From Molanna angustata (taxonomy: Eukaryota > Arthropoda > Insecta > Trichoptera > Molannidae), in NCBI GenBank assembly GCA_963576475.1, contig OY754980.1:4655492-4719491 (forward strand): a stretch of 64,000 nt of DNA, given 5' to 3'. Below the pieces are notes generated by a model. It worked only from the letters and a program-made list of their open reading frames with translations, was not told where the DNA came from and ran no database searches. The position numbers and the translations under genes were made by a program. Shown here piece by piece: positions 42,080 through 52,480 of this stretch (position 1 is its first letter; every line of letters begins with the position of its first letter).

Positions 42080-42320
42080 TCAGCGTTCTAGCGTTTATGG
42101 TTTCTGATATATATGGAAAAATAAAATAAAAATTCAAAAGTTGATAACCCCTGACTGAAACAAAAATTCAAAATTTTGAGTAAAAAAGTTTTGTAGGCCT
42201 ATAACTGTGTATATATTCTGAAATTTTGGGCTCTGTCAATTGAGCGGATCAAAAGTTATAAGGGGGGGACACACACACACACACACACAGACACACAGAC
42301 ACACACACAGACACACGAAA
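42080..42320 (+). repeat. Repeat unit with CA array; inverted mate at 43545
   Basis: ACCCCTGACTGAAACAAAAATTC, GTTTTGTAGGCCTATAAC, TGGGCTCTGTCAATTGAGCGGATCAAAAGTTATAAGGGGGG recur in reverse complement at 43560-43690. It ends in (CA)n with CAGA interruptions at 42268-42317. Confidence 0.75.
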
Positions 42321-42687
42321 TGTTCTACTCCGAATTCTGAGTAAATCCGTCTATGGAACATATATGCTGCGAAGCCTCTAAGTTGGTGTTTTTTGACTTC
42401 AAAATTGGAAAAGCCGTGAAAAAAGTAGACCTCTCCATACAATTCTCGCGTATTCTGGCTTGAAACATTGTCGATATGTTAAGAGAACAAAGTTCTCCTG
42501 AACAAATCGACAGTTGGAAAACACCAGCTTAAGACAGGATTTTTGTAAATATGCAGGTCCATGATATGTGCAGTTTAAATAGTAAATTAAAAAATATTTT
42601 CCCTAGAACCATCAAAAGATACATCTCTGAAATAAAGAATTGTTTATGTTTACGTCTTTATTCTATTGTGTGAGTTTTTTTAAAGTT

Positions 42688-43150
42688 TTTTTTTACAGAA
42701 ATAATATGACCTTGAAACAGGTACATTTACTTCCTCATACATTCCCTAAATTAAGTATAATTGCTTGTGTTTATCTTCTTCTTCTCAGCCTAATCCCGTC
42801 CACTCCTGGACGAAGGCCTCCTCCATCTGCTTTCACGCCACTTTATCTTGTGCTCTGAGCAACCAATTGACACCAGCATGACGGCTGATGTTATCTCTCC
42901 ATCTCATTGGCGGTCTTCCAACACCTCTGACTGTCATTCTCGGTCTCCAATCCAACACTATCCTTGGCCATCTGTCTTTTGTGGGCGCTTTGGGTGACTC
43001 TTATCATTGTCATTGTCATAGTTTCCAAGCCATTAGTAGCTACTAGCAGTACAGATTGTGTTATGGGTGAGCTAAATCGGTCGTGGCAGTATTCGAACTC
43101 GCGACCACTGGGTTACTAACTCAGCGCGCTAACCGCTCTGCCACCATCCA
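42688..43150 (-). mobile_element. SINE-B split by an RTE-c fragment
   Basis: The tRNA-like head in reverse complement (43150 to 43063) reads GGTGGCAGAGCGGTTAGCG and GGTCGCGAGTTCGAATACTGCC, giving clear A and B boxes. Its 3' part (TGACCTTGAAACAGGTACA in antisense) lies at 42708-42728. In the uninterrupted copy at 55722-55905 the two parts are about 65 bp apart. Here about 275 bp extra, the RTE-c piece, separates them. Confidence 0.6.
42773..43035 (-). mobile_element. RTE-c LINE fragment
   Basis: The reverse complement contains AAAAGACAGATGGCCAAGG, TTGGAGACCGAGAATGACAGTCAGAGGTGTTGGAAGACCGCCAATGAGATGGAGAGATAACATC, then GGAGGAGGCCTTCGTCCAGGAGTGGACGGGATTAGGCTGAGAAGAAG. The protein-level pattern is GRPPMRWRDNI ... 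EEAFVQEWTGLG, with frame breaks and an AAGAAG tail. Confidence 0.65.
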
Positions 43151-43284
43151 TTTATTCGAGAACTATTAATTATGTTGCCCAATCCCAAGAAAGATATTTG
43201 GCATATCGATAGATATAATGTACAAAACAAAAATATATTTTTGTTTCGGGCATATGAGCCGTCAGAAATTTGCGAAATTCCTTA

Positions 43285-43524
43285 ATTTTTTATTAAATTT
43301 TATTTTATATTACTTATCGGGCAACTACATAACAGGTAATATGTCAAATATTAATTTAACACACACCCAATAACAAGTTTCCACATTCTGGAGACTTACG
43401 ATGTTAATCGTCTCACATGTCCAAACTGAAAACACAATTAAAAACTGTGTCTCCACCGGGAATCGAACCCGGGACCTTTGGATCAGCAGTCAGATACCCA
43501 ATCAACTGAGCCACGAAGGCCGAC
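43285..43524 (-). mobile_element. SINE-A, full length
   Basis: Antisense: ends TGAGCCACGAAGGCCGAC (head), B box complement GGGAATCGAACCCGGGACC, middle AACTGAAAACACAATTAAAAACTGTGTCTCC, then CCAATAACAAGTTTCC and GGGCAACTACATAAC. The tail is AT-rich (43261-43310). The B box GGTTCGATTCC is canonical, so this copy is better preserved than 19167. Confidence 0.85.
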
Positions 43525-43544
43525 TATACGGATTTACTAAGAAT

Positions 43545-43735
43545 TTGGAGTCTGTGTGTCCGTCCCCCCTTATAACTTTTGATCCGCTCAATTTACAGAG
43601 CCCAAAATTTTCTAATATATAGATGGTTATAGGCCTATAAAACTTTTATACTCATAATTTAGAATTTTTGTTTCAGTCGGGGGTTAACAACTTTTTTTAA
43701 TTTTCACTTTATTTTTACATAAAATTCGTATAAAT
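43545..43735 (-). repeat. Inverted mate of the 42.1-kb repeat
   Basis: GTGTGTCCGTCCCCCCTTATAACTTTTGATCCGCTCAATTTACAGAGCCC and TTATAGGCCTATAAAAC mirror 42080-42275. It lacks the CA array. Confidence 0.75.
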
Positions 43736-43751
43736 ATAGGCAAATAAAAAA

Positions 43752-43789
43752 TCTCAGATACCTTATCAACTGAAACACGAAGGCCGATA
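43752..43789 (-). mobile_element. SINE-A head scrap
   Basis: TCAGATACCTTATCAACTGAAACACGAAGGCCGA is the mutated complement of the SINE-A A-box region. Confidence 0.5.
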
Positions 43790-43894
43790 AAGATTTGTAA
43801 TTTTTATTGAAAATAACAAATCTTTTACTGTCCAGAATTGAATGTATACATCGTGCAAGTTGCGAGTTTGACGCCGTAACAGTACCTACCTATT

Positions 43895-44025
43895 GTTGTA
43901 GCCCAGAGAGGCTAGATTTAAATGAAAAATAATTTTAAATAAATTTCTCCTACGCCGGGAATCGAGCCCGGGGCGCCAGCATAGAAACCAAACAACTTAC
44001 AACTGTATCACGGTCGCTTTTATTG
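43895..44025 (-). mobile_element. tRNA-derived SINE-C
   Basis: Reverse complement: GCGACCGTGATACAGTTGTAAG, then GGCGCCCCGGGCTCGATTCCCGGCGTAGGAG, a strong B box. The A box is weaker. The 3' part contains TAGCCTCTCTGGGCTAC. Only copy of this type found here. Confidence 0.6.
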
Positions 44026-44584
44026 TGAATAAGTCTTGTAATTATTTTTCTTTTCTTGTGTCTAATCGATGATCTTTTCTACGCCCCTAACAGACCGATA
44101 TCGTTTTTCAACACCGCAGCGCAGACCAGATGTTCTTTCAATTTCAATTTCTGTCTCAAGTGTATATTGTATACAAAAAAATAAATAAACGAAAATAAGA
44201 AGCATAAGATGTATTTGAAGTAAAGTGTGGCTTCTGTGTTTGTCGCTTCTTTCCTCGCCGCGGAACTAATCGCCTCAAATAGAGATTTTTATATAAATAA
44301 ACCGTAAAAATTTCGACCGTGAAGTTTCAGTGTTTTTCCTTGGATTAAAGATTTCATGGCGAAGCCGTGTTCAAATTGACACACCTCATTACTCATCGCG
44401 CTCTTGGTACCTTCTAGACAACAAAACTAAATGAGGATAAAAAAGAGTGGGTTGAGGCAAACGATTAACTCCTCACTGCATAACTTGGGCTGGTACCTAT
44501 TAAAAGAGATATATCCCATTCTAAATTATACTTAGGAACGTATAGTATCTGGATCTGTTTATTTATTATTATTATTAATGCACA
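44026..44584. other. Unassigned interval
   Basis: No gene recognised. The segment near 44230-44410 has somewhat higher GC. Confidence 0.35.
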
Positions 44585-44945
44585 AAACTCTCTCTCTCTC
44601 TCTTCCTTAGCTTGTATCCCACATGGTGGTGGGGTCAGCTCTCCTCACTGCGCTCCTCCACTTCGCCCTATCCTGAGCATCTTCCTCAGAGACATCACAT
44701 TCCTGCATGTTCTCAGCTACCAGGTCTTTCCATCGTTTTTTGGGACGCCCTCTGGATCTTTTGCCAGACACTCGATGGTCCAGTGCAGTGTTTCCTATAT
44801 ATTCTGGCGGTTTTCTAAGGATATGCCCTAACCACCTCAGCCTATTCTCCATCAGCTTATCGGATACATCGCGTACACCCAGGCTACCTCTTATATATTC
44901 ATTTCGTATTTTATCTCTTCTCGTGACGCCGCACATCATTAATAC
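44585..44945 (-). mobile_element. RTE-c LINE 3' end with GA tail
   Basis: Antisense LINE tail. It starts at the low end with CTCTCTCTCTCTCTTCC (an AG-repeat tail in the element's direction) and carries the RT remnant 44963-44607. It is 5' truncated near 44945. Confidence 0.75.
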
Positions 44946-44963
44946 ACAAAACAAATATAACAA
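44607..44963 (-). pseudogene. RTE reverse transcriptase C-terminal tail
   Basis: MCGVTRRDKIRNEYIRGSLGVRDVSDKLMENRLRWLGHILRKPPEYIGNTALDHRVSGKRSRGRPKKRWKDLVAENMQECDVSEEDAQDRAKWRSAVRRADPTTMWDTS. RDKIRNEYIRGSLGV, LRWLGHILRKP, GKRSRGRPKKRWKDLV and AQDRAKWRSAVRRADPT are the ordered hallmarks of this RTE subgroup. The frame is intact for about 108 residues to the stop, the best-kept RTE-c tail in the window. The polymerase core is missing. Confidence 0.8.
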
Positions 44964-45604
44964 TTAAAACTGACATAATAATTAATCTTACCTCATTTAA
45001 CAAGTTTCACCTCATTCAGGAGAGTGTTGAGGGTTTCACTCGCTGGAAGGGTGGACTGATGTACGAATTGTGTGCATTTTTTTTTCTTCCTCTCCCATTA
45101 TCTCCTCCTTTTCCTATTTTCCCACCAAGCAATGACAACTTTGTGTTCTTTTACTTTTCTTACTTTTTTTTATTTAGATTTAAGAATGTATACATATGTA
45201 TTGATGGTGTTTGTTTATAATTGTTAAAGTGCACTTCACTATTAAGTAATAAGCTGTAAACAATTTTTGGTCCTTGAATTGTGTTATATATGTAATTTAT
45301 TGTTCTCTGTTATGACTGTTTGTTTACAATTGAAATAAAATAAAATAAAAATAAAATAATAACGCCCCACTAGGCAAAAGCCTGCTCTGGGACTGTTATT
45401 TTACACAGTTGAGTATCTTTATTCATCTGTAATGTTCATATATTCATATATTATAAAAGAAGAATAAACAAGAGTAAAAAAAATATATGTAAAATGAATG
45501 ATACAAATACACAAATATAATCAATTGTACAAAATATTGATTAAAGCAAATATAAATAGTATTGGAGATACAAAAAATGTGAATATAAATATGACAAGTG
45601 CCTG
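44946..45604. other. Unassigned interval with a LINE-like 3' end
   Basis: TGTTTACAATTGAAATAAAATAAAATAAAAATAAAATAAT at 45320-45360 looks like an AAAAT LINE tail ending an unidentified 3' UTR (45150-45320). CGCCCCACTAGGCAAAAGCC follows. Confidence 0.35.
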
Positions 45605-45990
45605 GTCAGAAGTCACGGGCGGATAACCACCTCCGCATAGTGTCTACCTGATATCTTAATCCAGTTTATCAGTGCAGCCTTAAAGGATCTAGTTGTAGTC
45701 ATTTTTTTAATACTAATACAATCCAACTGGTTAAAGATATGTGGAGCAGTGAAGTGTGTTTGTATCTTTGCCCAAACGATGTTTTCATGATCGGAACAAA
45801 GTAATTGACACCATTTGATTGTTTTGTAGTTCTCGTTTGTTGCGTTCTAAGAAATATCAAGTTATGAAATGATATTTCTGTATGGAATTGAAGCAATGTT
45901 GTCTTAATATATATAATTGCCTAGGGTCAAGAACATCAAATGCTCTGAACAAGTAATCTGAAGGGAAGGTTTTCGTTTTTTTGTTAATGA
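45605..45990 (-). mobile_element. Jockey-like LINE RT tail, decayed
   Basis: The minus-strand reading with one frame change gives NYFVPIMKTSFGQRYKHTSLLHIFNQLDCISIKKMTTTRSFKAALINWI, resembling the F.VP..KTSFGQRS...........N.LP......SFK..L..WL tail of insect non-LTR elements. Confidence 0.5.
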
Positions 45991-46059
45991 TGCGCAAAAT
46001 ACATTTTTGTGCTTTCTTTAGCGGATCCATGACTGATTTAACGCATGTGAGACGATTCT

Positions 46060-46165
46060 ATCTGTGCGACGATTAATATCGTAAGTCTTCAGAATGTAGC
46101 AACATGTTATTGAGTGGGTGTTAAGTTAATACCTGTTAGTTGCCCGAGAAGCACCTAATATAAAA
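46060..46165 (+). mobile_element. SINE-A 3' part
   Basis: GATTAATATCGTAAGTC, CAGAATGTAGCAACATGTTATTGAGTGGGTGTTAAGTTAATACC and TAGTTGCCCGAGAAGCACC. The head is missing. Confidence 0.65.
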
Positions 46166-46229
46166 AGTCTTCTTCTCGTGTCATGTCAGATCCCCCCGGA
46201 CGTTGACGTTAAAAATATAAATTAATTAA

Positions 46230-46575
46230 ATATTATAGTGTTAAATGGACAAAATTAGAAATGAATATATTCGTGGTAGCTTTGGGGTCGCACCCATCCC
46301 GGAGAAAATGAAAGAAACCAGACTCCGGTGGTATGGACATATGCATAGAAGGGGAGACGATCGCGTGGTCAGGGTGGCCCTAAATATTCCCACACAACCC
46401 AGAGCTATAGACCGTCCACAGGCCACCTGGTGGACGAGTATTGAGAGAGAGCTGAGGAAGAACCAGCTGACCAGTGAGATGACACATGACAGAAAGACAT
46501 GGAGACTGCGTACCAGGCGGGCCGACCCCAGATGAACTGGGAAGAGGATAAGCCAAAGAAGAAGAAGACGATTAA
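46230..46575 (+). mobile_element. RTE-c LINE 3' end with AAG tail
   Basis: 5'-truncated. Holds the RT tail 46245-46535 and ends AGCCAAAGAAGAAGAAGACG. Confidence 0.75.
46245..46535 (+). pseudogene. RTE reverse transcriptase C-terminal 96 residues
   Basis: MDKIRNEYIRGSFGVAPIPEKMKETRLRWYGHMHRRGDDRVVRVALNIPTQPRAIDRPQATWWTSIERELRKNQLTSEMTHDRKTWRLRTRRADPR. KIRNEYIRGSFGVAPIxEKMxExRLRWYGHxxRR and DRxxWRxxTRRADP define the subgroup shared with 44607. In the middle, AIDRPQATWW has lost the expected GRPKxxW register, suggesting a few substitutions. The start Met lies at the truncation point. Confidence 0.8.
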
Positions 46576-46611
46576 TAAACAACTACAATAGTTATGGTTT
46601 CACGCTACTTT

Positions 46612-46645
46612 GGTTGGTTAGAAGATATTGCAAACCCGCCATTAT
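46612..46645 (+). mobile_element. SINE-D 3' hairpin scrap
   Basis: GGTTGGTTAGAAGATATTGCAAACCCGCC, with the hairpin 3' strand deleted. Confidence 0.35.
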
Positions 46646-46769
46646 GTATGTACATTATTGTAAACGAATTAAAAAAATTATCCACGAAATGAGTTAATAA
46701 TAATATCCCACAGAATACGAAACGAGAACACTATGAAAGAATGTAACATGAACCCGCACATTACAAAAA

Positions 46770-46879
46770 GAAAGTACGGTATATCCCACAATGTGGGGAA
46801 GCCAGCGACAGGTGTGAGGGTGTGCATTAAACGAAAGCACGACATGTGCGTTTGTTCCCACACACCGGTATCGTTTTTT
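46770..46879 (-). mobile_element. SINE-E 3' half
   Basis: GTATATCCCACAATGTGGGGAAGCCAGCGACAGGTGTGAGGGTGTGCATT, GAAAGCACGACATGTGCG and CACACACCGGTATCG. It is cut off where SINE-A begins. Confidence 0.65.
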
Positions 46880-47076
46880 TGTAGCTTCTTGGGCAACTAA
46901 CAGGTACTATGTCAAATAATTATTTAACACGCACCCAATTACAAGTTGCCACATTCTGGAGACTTACTGTATTAATCGTCTCACAGATCCAGACTGAAAA
47001 CACAGTAAAAAACTGTGTCTCCACCGGGAATCGAACCCGGGACCTTTGGATAACCAACTGAGCAACGAAGGCCGAC
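46880..47076 (-). mobile_element. SINE-A, near full length
   Basis: Antisense, from GCTTCTTGGGCAACTAACAGG to GAGCAACGAAGGCCGAC. B box complement GGGAATCGAACCCGGGACC is intact. About 12 bases of the anticodon-arm region (between TTTGGAT and AACCAACTG) are deleted. Confidence 0.8.
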
Positions 47077-47321
47077 CTAAAACTGGTGAAAATCAGCTGC
47101 GGGGGGGTTGCGCTGCCTCAGCATAGCTGAGCACAGGTGCTTTTGGGATGGAAAGGTGTTCCGAGATCGTTTGACCGAAACTAAAAAAATCTAGTTTTGT
47201 TAAAAAATCTTACTGATTATATGCGAAAATCTTACATAAAGCCTATTTTTTTTATAAATTTAAAAAAAATATTTTATCGGTAGTTTATAGGGTTTATAGG
47301 GAGGCCCTCAGAGCAATCCTT

Positions 47322-47825
47322 TCATAATAATAATAATAATTTATAATGCGCCGTTTAGTGATACAAGATCACTCCAAGAGCGCTATAGCTTATTTATTGG
47401 CACACAAAAACATACCAGCCTTGAGTAGTCTACCGAAGGTGGCAATGCTCTGAGCTCCACGTATCTACATATGTCAGGGGGCAATTTGTTCCACTTTAAA
47501 TAACACATTCACACTGAAACTGCGATCATAGTAAGCCGCCTCATTGACTCTGTCCAGTTCTTTGATAGTTAGTACCTCCTATGTGATCCAGATGATCTCA
47601 ATGTAAGCTTTCTTCCTAATGAAACATTCTTTTGATAAAGTTATCGGATGTAGTGTGGGGCCAAGTCATTCAGGGTCTTAAACAACATCAGACTTTCCTT
47701 GTAGACTTCTCGTTCTGGACATTTTAACCAGTTTAATTCATTAAGAAGAGGTGTTTTGTGACATTTTTTTGTCAGCTCCCAAAATCAACCTCGCAGCTGC
47801 GTTGATAACTAGCCGTCTTACTTAT
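47322..47825 (-). mobile_element. CR1-A LINE 3' part, longest copy
   Basis: Tail AATAATAATAAT (47325), hairpin 47348-47384 with inner stem GTGAT/ATCAC, then coding complement TTGTTCCACTTTAAATAAC, AAACTGCGATCATAGTAAGCCGCC, GATCCAGATGATCTCAATGTAAGC, CAAGTCATTCAGGGTCTTAAACA, and CTCGCAGCTGCGTTGA upstream. Many indels. No open frame remains. Confidence 0.75.
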
Positions 47826-49969
47826 AAACTTAAACTATCTATAGTATACCTGGTATTAGAGCGTGATTAACGAAAAAAAATACTTATAAACCGTTACACC
47901 TTTATTTCATAGACTTGAAGTTAGGACAGGACGAGAGGTTGTTTAACGCTTGACTAACGCGTCATACCAAGTATTTCAAAATGGCGGATCTTTCACATAT
48001 TATGATCCGACGCTATTTGAGTTTGACAGAAAAATGTAATCGTTATAACGTTTTTCCTTGTTATTCTTCATCGCAATCGTCTTAAAATTTACTCAACGCG
48101 GTGATTGTTTTCATTTTTCGATGTCAGTTATCCTAAAATTAGGTACATGCCTTTATCTATTTTTTGACCAATGTGGTCATATGAAAAAGATAAATTAAGG
48201 AGTTCGTAAACAATTCGGTGAACAAGTTGGTCACATCATAGTATACGTTTATAAGTATGATTTTTTTAATACCGATCTTAACTATTTTAGTCGAGCTTAT
48301 CTAGTAAGCTATTGACGAAATCTAAAAGTAAAACCGTAAGCTGATACTTGAGCAAACCCGCACAAATAGCATGATATTAATCCAGCCTTGACAACAAATG
48401 CATTTATAAGCGTTTTAGCTTCGTTTTTGGGTACCTATGCTCCGGCTGATACTTTTCAATTGTTTTAAATGAAAGAAATAATGTAAAATATTTTAATGGG
48501 TAGTTCCAGGATTTTTATTCGTCCTGGGTTACCATCTGTTTTGATTCCAACAGCTGGAATAGTTCAAGAATGAATAGCATCGGTAGCTGTAATTAGGTAT
48601 TTTTTTTAACTAACTGTAGTTATTTTAGCATTATTCACAGCTAATGAATGCATTGGCCTCGAAATTATTTTAGATAAGTGTTGTGTTAAAAAAAGTATTT
48701 GAATTTTAATCAAACATTTTATTTATAAATGGAAATATAATATTTAGTTACCTACCTTATAGTATAGATTATAAGCATTTACGTGATGTCGGAATATAAT
48801 ATTCCCCATTTTCAAAACATATTATTTTAAAAATTATACATTTTTATGGACATGTTTAGTATTAAAACGTTCAGGTTTTCACGACGGGTGCGCCATTAAG
48901 GGAGACATTAAAAACATATTCGATAGGTATTCGAAAGCAAAGTGCCTAAATATGCAGATGTCCAAATCACGTATATGTGTGTATGTAATTGGTATAAGTG
49001 GATAAGTGCCATAATAGAAGGGTGTTATGCATTGGAGATATATTTTGGTTCATTTTGTAGCTTAATCAGGCCCATATGCTAAAACTGAATGCCTAGGAAT
49101 ATTTCTGTATTTTACCAATAAAAAAATATATTTAAATATGGCATTGCACGAAACTACTCGTTGTCGCAATACATCAGGGCACTATAGAAAAATACTTTTT
49201 AACTAGCAGGGCTACTCATGGAGTTTATTAAGATTAGATTAGTCTTGAGAAATCATTTAGATTAAGATTAACTAATAAATTATCCATCAAGAATCTATTC
49301 TTGGTTTATTTATTAATAAGCGGTATAAATTGTCTTTTACATACATACACAAAAAACACATATTGAAGAAAAATATAAAGAATAAGAAAAAAAATAGGCA
49401 TAGGTATAGATAATTAGCAAAAAAAAACCTTGACCTTAGGCAATTGTAGCAGATCAGTTGGTTAACGACTGTGTATCTCTCATACAAATTTGACACAATG
49501 CTTGCACGCCTGTGCAAGGTAGTTTAGCGATGTTTTAAGACAACTGTCATATCGTAAATCAAATTTGATTTTGATCTGCATGTATATTGTATATATTGTT
49601 ACCTATATCTTGGAATAATATGACGAAAAATTTTATAATTTTTTTTTATTATCGATAGTTGTGCATTAAAGGAGCGTAAATTTGTTATTAAATTAGCTTC
49701 TTTATAATATCTACAAACGAGTTCGCATGGATATTCGTTTGATGAAATTATTCGTTATATTCTCCATATTCCTATTTTAAAATGTGAAAAACATATGAAA
49801 ATAATAACCACGATAAACGTCAAAATTAAATTGGCGGATAGCGGCTGGGGGCTATGCGCATGCGCGGGTGCGAAAATACAACGATTTCCGATTAATTTAT
49901 GTTGTGCATCTGTTGCAACTACCCAGTCGTTATACAGCGTTTATTAGTTAGTTTTTTAATATGTTTTTA
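47826..49969. other. Unassigned interval, lowest repeat density
   Basis: About 2.1 kb without a recognised repeat or coding frame, apart from a short antisense TTTATTTATTAATAAG near 49299 and a possible NRF-1-type site at 49855. If a host regulatory region exists in the window, this is a candidate stretch, but nothing proves it. Confidence 0.35.
49855..49866. promoter_or_regulatory. NRF-1/ewg-type palindromic site
   Basis: TGCGCATGCGCG fits YGCGCAYGCGCR exactly, inside a short GC-rich patch (49833-49872). In insects the NRF-1 homologue is erect wing. A single site is suggestive only. Confidence 0.35.
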
Positions 49970-50075
49970 AATGTGGCAACTTGTTATGGGGTGCGTGTTA
50001 AATAAATATTTGACATAGTACCTCACTGTTTGTTGCCCTAGAAGCAATATTAAATAAATAAATAAATATAAAACA
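49970..50075 (+). mobile_element. SINE-A 3' part with AAAT tail
   Basis: ATGTGGCAACTTGTTATGGGGTGCGTGTTAAATAAATATTTGACATAGTACC, TTGCCCTAGAAGCAATATTAAATAAATAAATAAATA. Confidence 0.7.
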
Positions 50076-51219
50076 TTAAATACATTTGTGACAACCCTAA
50101 CTTCAGGTAGAGTTTTAAATATAGCCTACGCTGCTTTAAATTTGTGAAGCATCAATATGGAAATTCGATAATACGTACCTATTACGTTTGATAGGGGCAA
50201 ATAATAATGAAGTACCTATTCCGTACTTCGGAAGCCCCGCTCACCAGCCAGCCAGCCATATGTTAAAGTTTTTGGATTGCTTTGTAAACAACAAACTTTT
50301 CGTCTTTAGAAAGTATGTATGTATGGCCCTGTATTTGACTTGGCCCTGAAATCGTTGGATTTAGCAATCCAAGTTAAAATTTATGAGGAGGATAAATTTC
50401 ATTTGCGTATTACAGTGCAAAATGATACTTCAGTTTCGTAATCTTCAACTATAGACATATTTTATGTACGTTTTCAGTGGTTATTGTCTATAACGCATCA
50501 GTCAAATTGCTAATAACATTAAATGATAAGTGACGCGAAGCTTTGACTAAATATTATTTTATTATTATAACAGCGCATTATTTTATTTGTTTCATTTCAC
50601 AACATAGTTCGTTTTCCTTTTTTTATACCTATCACTGTTTTTATAAATTAAAATCAATTATTGTAGTGACAAAATGTATGTTCATCTATGAAACACATAT
50701 ATTTATATCTGTTTAATCTCTATTGAGGTACAATAATAAGCAGGTCTTTTACAATGAGTCTGACATAGTTTTGCATTAAAAGCATTCACTTGAATGTTAC
50801 AGACCCGTTTTGTAAAGGTAATAACATTATAAACATGGCCGTCTTTAATACAAATTTGACTGTGAATAGTTTTAATATTGGACCATTCAATTATATTCTT
50901 GAATTCATATAATTATCGTTGAATTACGTTAGATATCACGTATAATTGCGGTAATAAAAATTTGATTTAGAAAATTTATAGTCCCATAAATTTAGCACTT
51001 AGGGCGATTCCAACGAGCTTTGGACGGAGAGTTGAACACATGATCCATCCACAATATGTTGCTCGATGGTTGTTGGAAGAAACAGATGGTTATATGGAAG
51101 ATTGTAATCAAAAGGTAGTTTGAGCAATCTGCAATTATCCGGAACATTTTGACCACAGATCATGGTTGTTTTCCGACGTACTCTAAGAATCCAGAGGGGT
51201 TTTTTACGATTCATATCAC
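50076..51219. other. Unassigned interval
   Basis: No supported gene. CAGCCAGCCAGCCA near 50258 is a short tandem. The minus-strand frame at 50999-51214 has no motif. Confidence 0.35.
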
Positions 51220-51300
51220 AAGTTTCCGTAATGTAACAAATAGTTATTGAGTGCGTGTTAAATTAATAATCGAAATAGCTTTACTTGGCAGTTTCCAGTA
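51220..51300 (+). mobile_element. SINE-A 3' scrap
   Basis: TTCCGTAATGTAACAAATAGTTATTGAGTGCGTGTTAAATTAATAATCGAAATAGC resembles the SINE-A tail with substitutions. Confidence 0.5.
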
Positions 51301-51309
51301 TATACACAT

Positions 51310-52290
51310 TGACTCCAGTTGGATGAAAGAAATTGGCGTTTGGAAATAAACCCGTCAGCGTACAAATTACAAATACAGCGTTTAAGAGGAATGTACCGTC
51401 AGAGGAATGTTCAAAGGAATGTACCAGAAAGACGCTTAACATTGAGATCGTCAGAATCACTGAATACCAATTCTTTTTTGCATTGGATAGAGCCAATAAA
51501 GCGGCTTACTGTGATCGTGTATTCAGTGCAAACGGATTTATCAGATGGAATAAATTGTCTTTTGAAACGCGTGGAGAGTAGTTTTGGAGCCTTCAGTAAA
51601 TTGCTCAAGACTTCTCTGTTTCGCAGAGGCAACAAATAAACAAAAGCGCCCTGGGCTACGTTCACAATGAACGCCGAGTGCACTTAGTGGCGCTTTAAGC
51701 CGTTCATAATGACCGGAAACAGACGCTCGAAAGACACTCTGTGGCGTTCAGATTGAACTTCAAGTGTACGCACCAAACGCTCGGTAAAATTGTCGGGTGA
51801 AAAATGCTGCGACCTTAGATTATATATGGCTGCGACAGTTATAGTATCTGTTGACTTCTATTTATCTGTGGAATAATGACTTCTATTTGTTTCTGTGGTA
51901 TCTATTATGTCAGTTGACATTATTTATGATGACAATATGCATTAAAAAAAGGTTAATTTATAAAAATATCATTCAAAAATTTCCAATGAATGGTCAGAGA
52001 GCATTATTTACGCCACTGCCCAATTGTTCTTTCGATGAAAATATAACATAAAAAGACACATGTATGATAAATGACATTTGACATTTAAATCGCCCGATGC
52101 TGCGTTCAGATTGAAGCGCTGCTCGAAAGCGTTCAGTGAGATTGGTGTGCCACCATAGTGTGTAACGCCATAATCTGCAACTTCAGGTACATCCGACGCC
52201 CGACGTCGAGCGTTGTATCTGAACACAGAATGGTCTTTTACCATAAAACGGCGCTATAATTTTTTTATTTAAATAAAAATAATAAATAAA
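51310..52290 (+). mobile_element. CR1-A LINE split by a MITE
   Basis: Part 1 (51310-51652) codes, with frame changes, YRQRNVQRNVPERRLTLRSSESLNTNSFLH, DRANKAAYCDRVFSANGFIRWNKLSFETR, and FSKLLKTSLFRRGNK, then AAAAGCGCCCT of the 3' hairpin. Part 2 (about 52236-52290) gives the other hairpin strand AAACGGCGCTATAAT and an A/T tail. About 585 bp of foreign sequence separate the two hairpin strands. Confidence 0.75.
51653..52235. mobile_element. MITE inserted in the CR1-A 3' hairpin
   Basis: The left end GGGCTACGTTCACAATGAACGCCGAGTG and the right end, read in reverse (TGTGTTCAGATACAACGCTCGACG), are imperfect inverted repeats. GCGTTCAGATTGAA recurs inside both ends (51741 and 52102). Non-coding. Confidence 0.6.
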
Positions 52291-52317
52291 TAAATATTAT
52301 GTATGCATGTGATTTAT

Positions 52318-52480
52318 TACCATAACCACGTAACCTTATTTGGGGTAGGTTGAAAGAATTGCACGCCACATAATTATATACTGACATACATTTGTTACTA
52401 CATACAATGTCATAAATGCCAACCTTTTATTATAACTTCATACATTTCCATCTTTCAAAATCCAATTTATATTATCGTTA
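52318..52480 (-). mobile_element. RTE-b-like LINE 3' end, decayed
   Basis: ACCATAACCACGTAACCTTATTTGGGGTAGGTTGAAAGAATTGCACGCCACA matches the start of 61254-61320 with indels. CATTTCCATCTTTCAAAATCCAATTTATATTATCG is the complement of the DHINGILKDGD coding region. Confidence 0.6.

Noticed and set aside
43063..43524. Possible functional tRNA genes (also 19167, 55722, 43895)
   Set aside because: A and B boxes are present, but acceptor stems do not pair. The heads continue into conserved SINE bodies and recur as dispersed copies.
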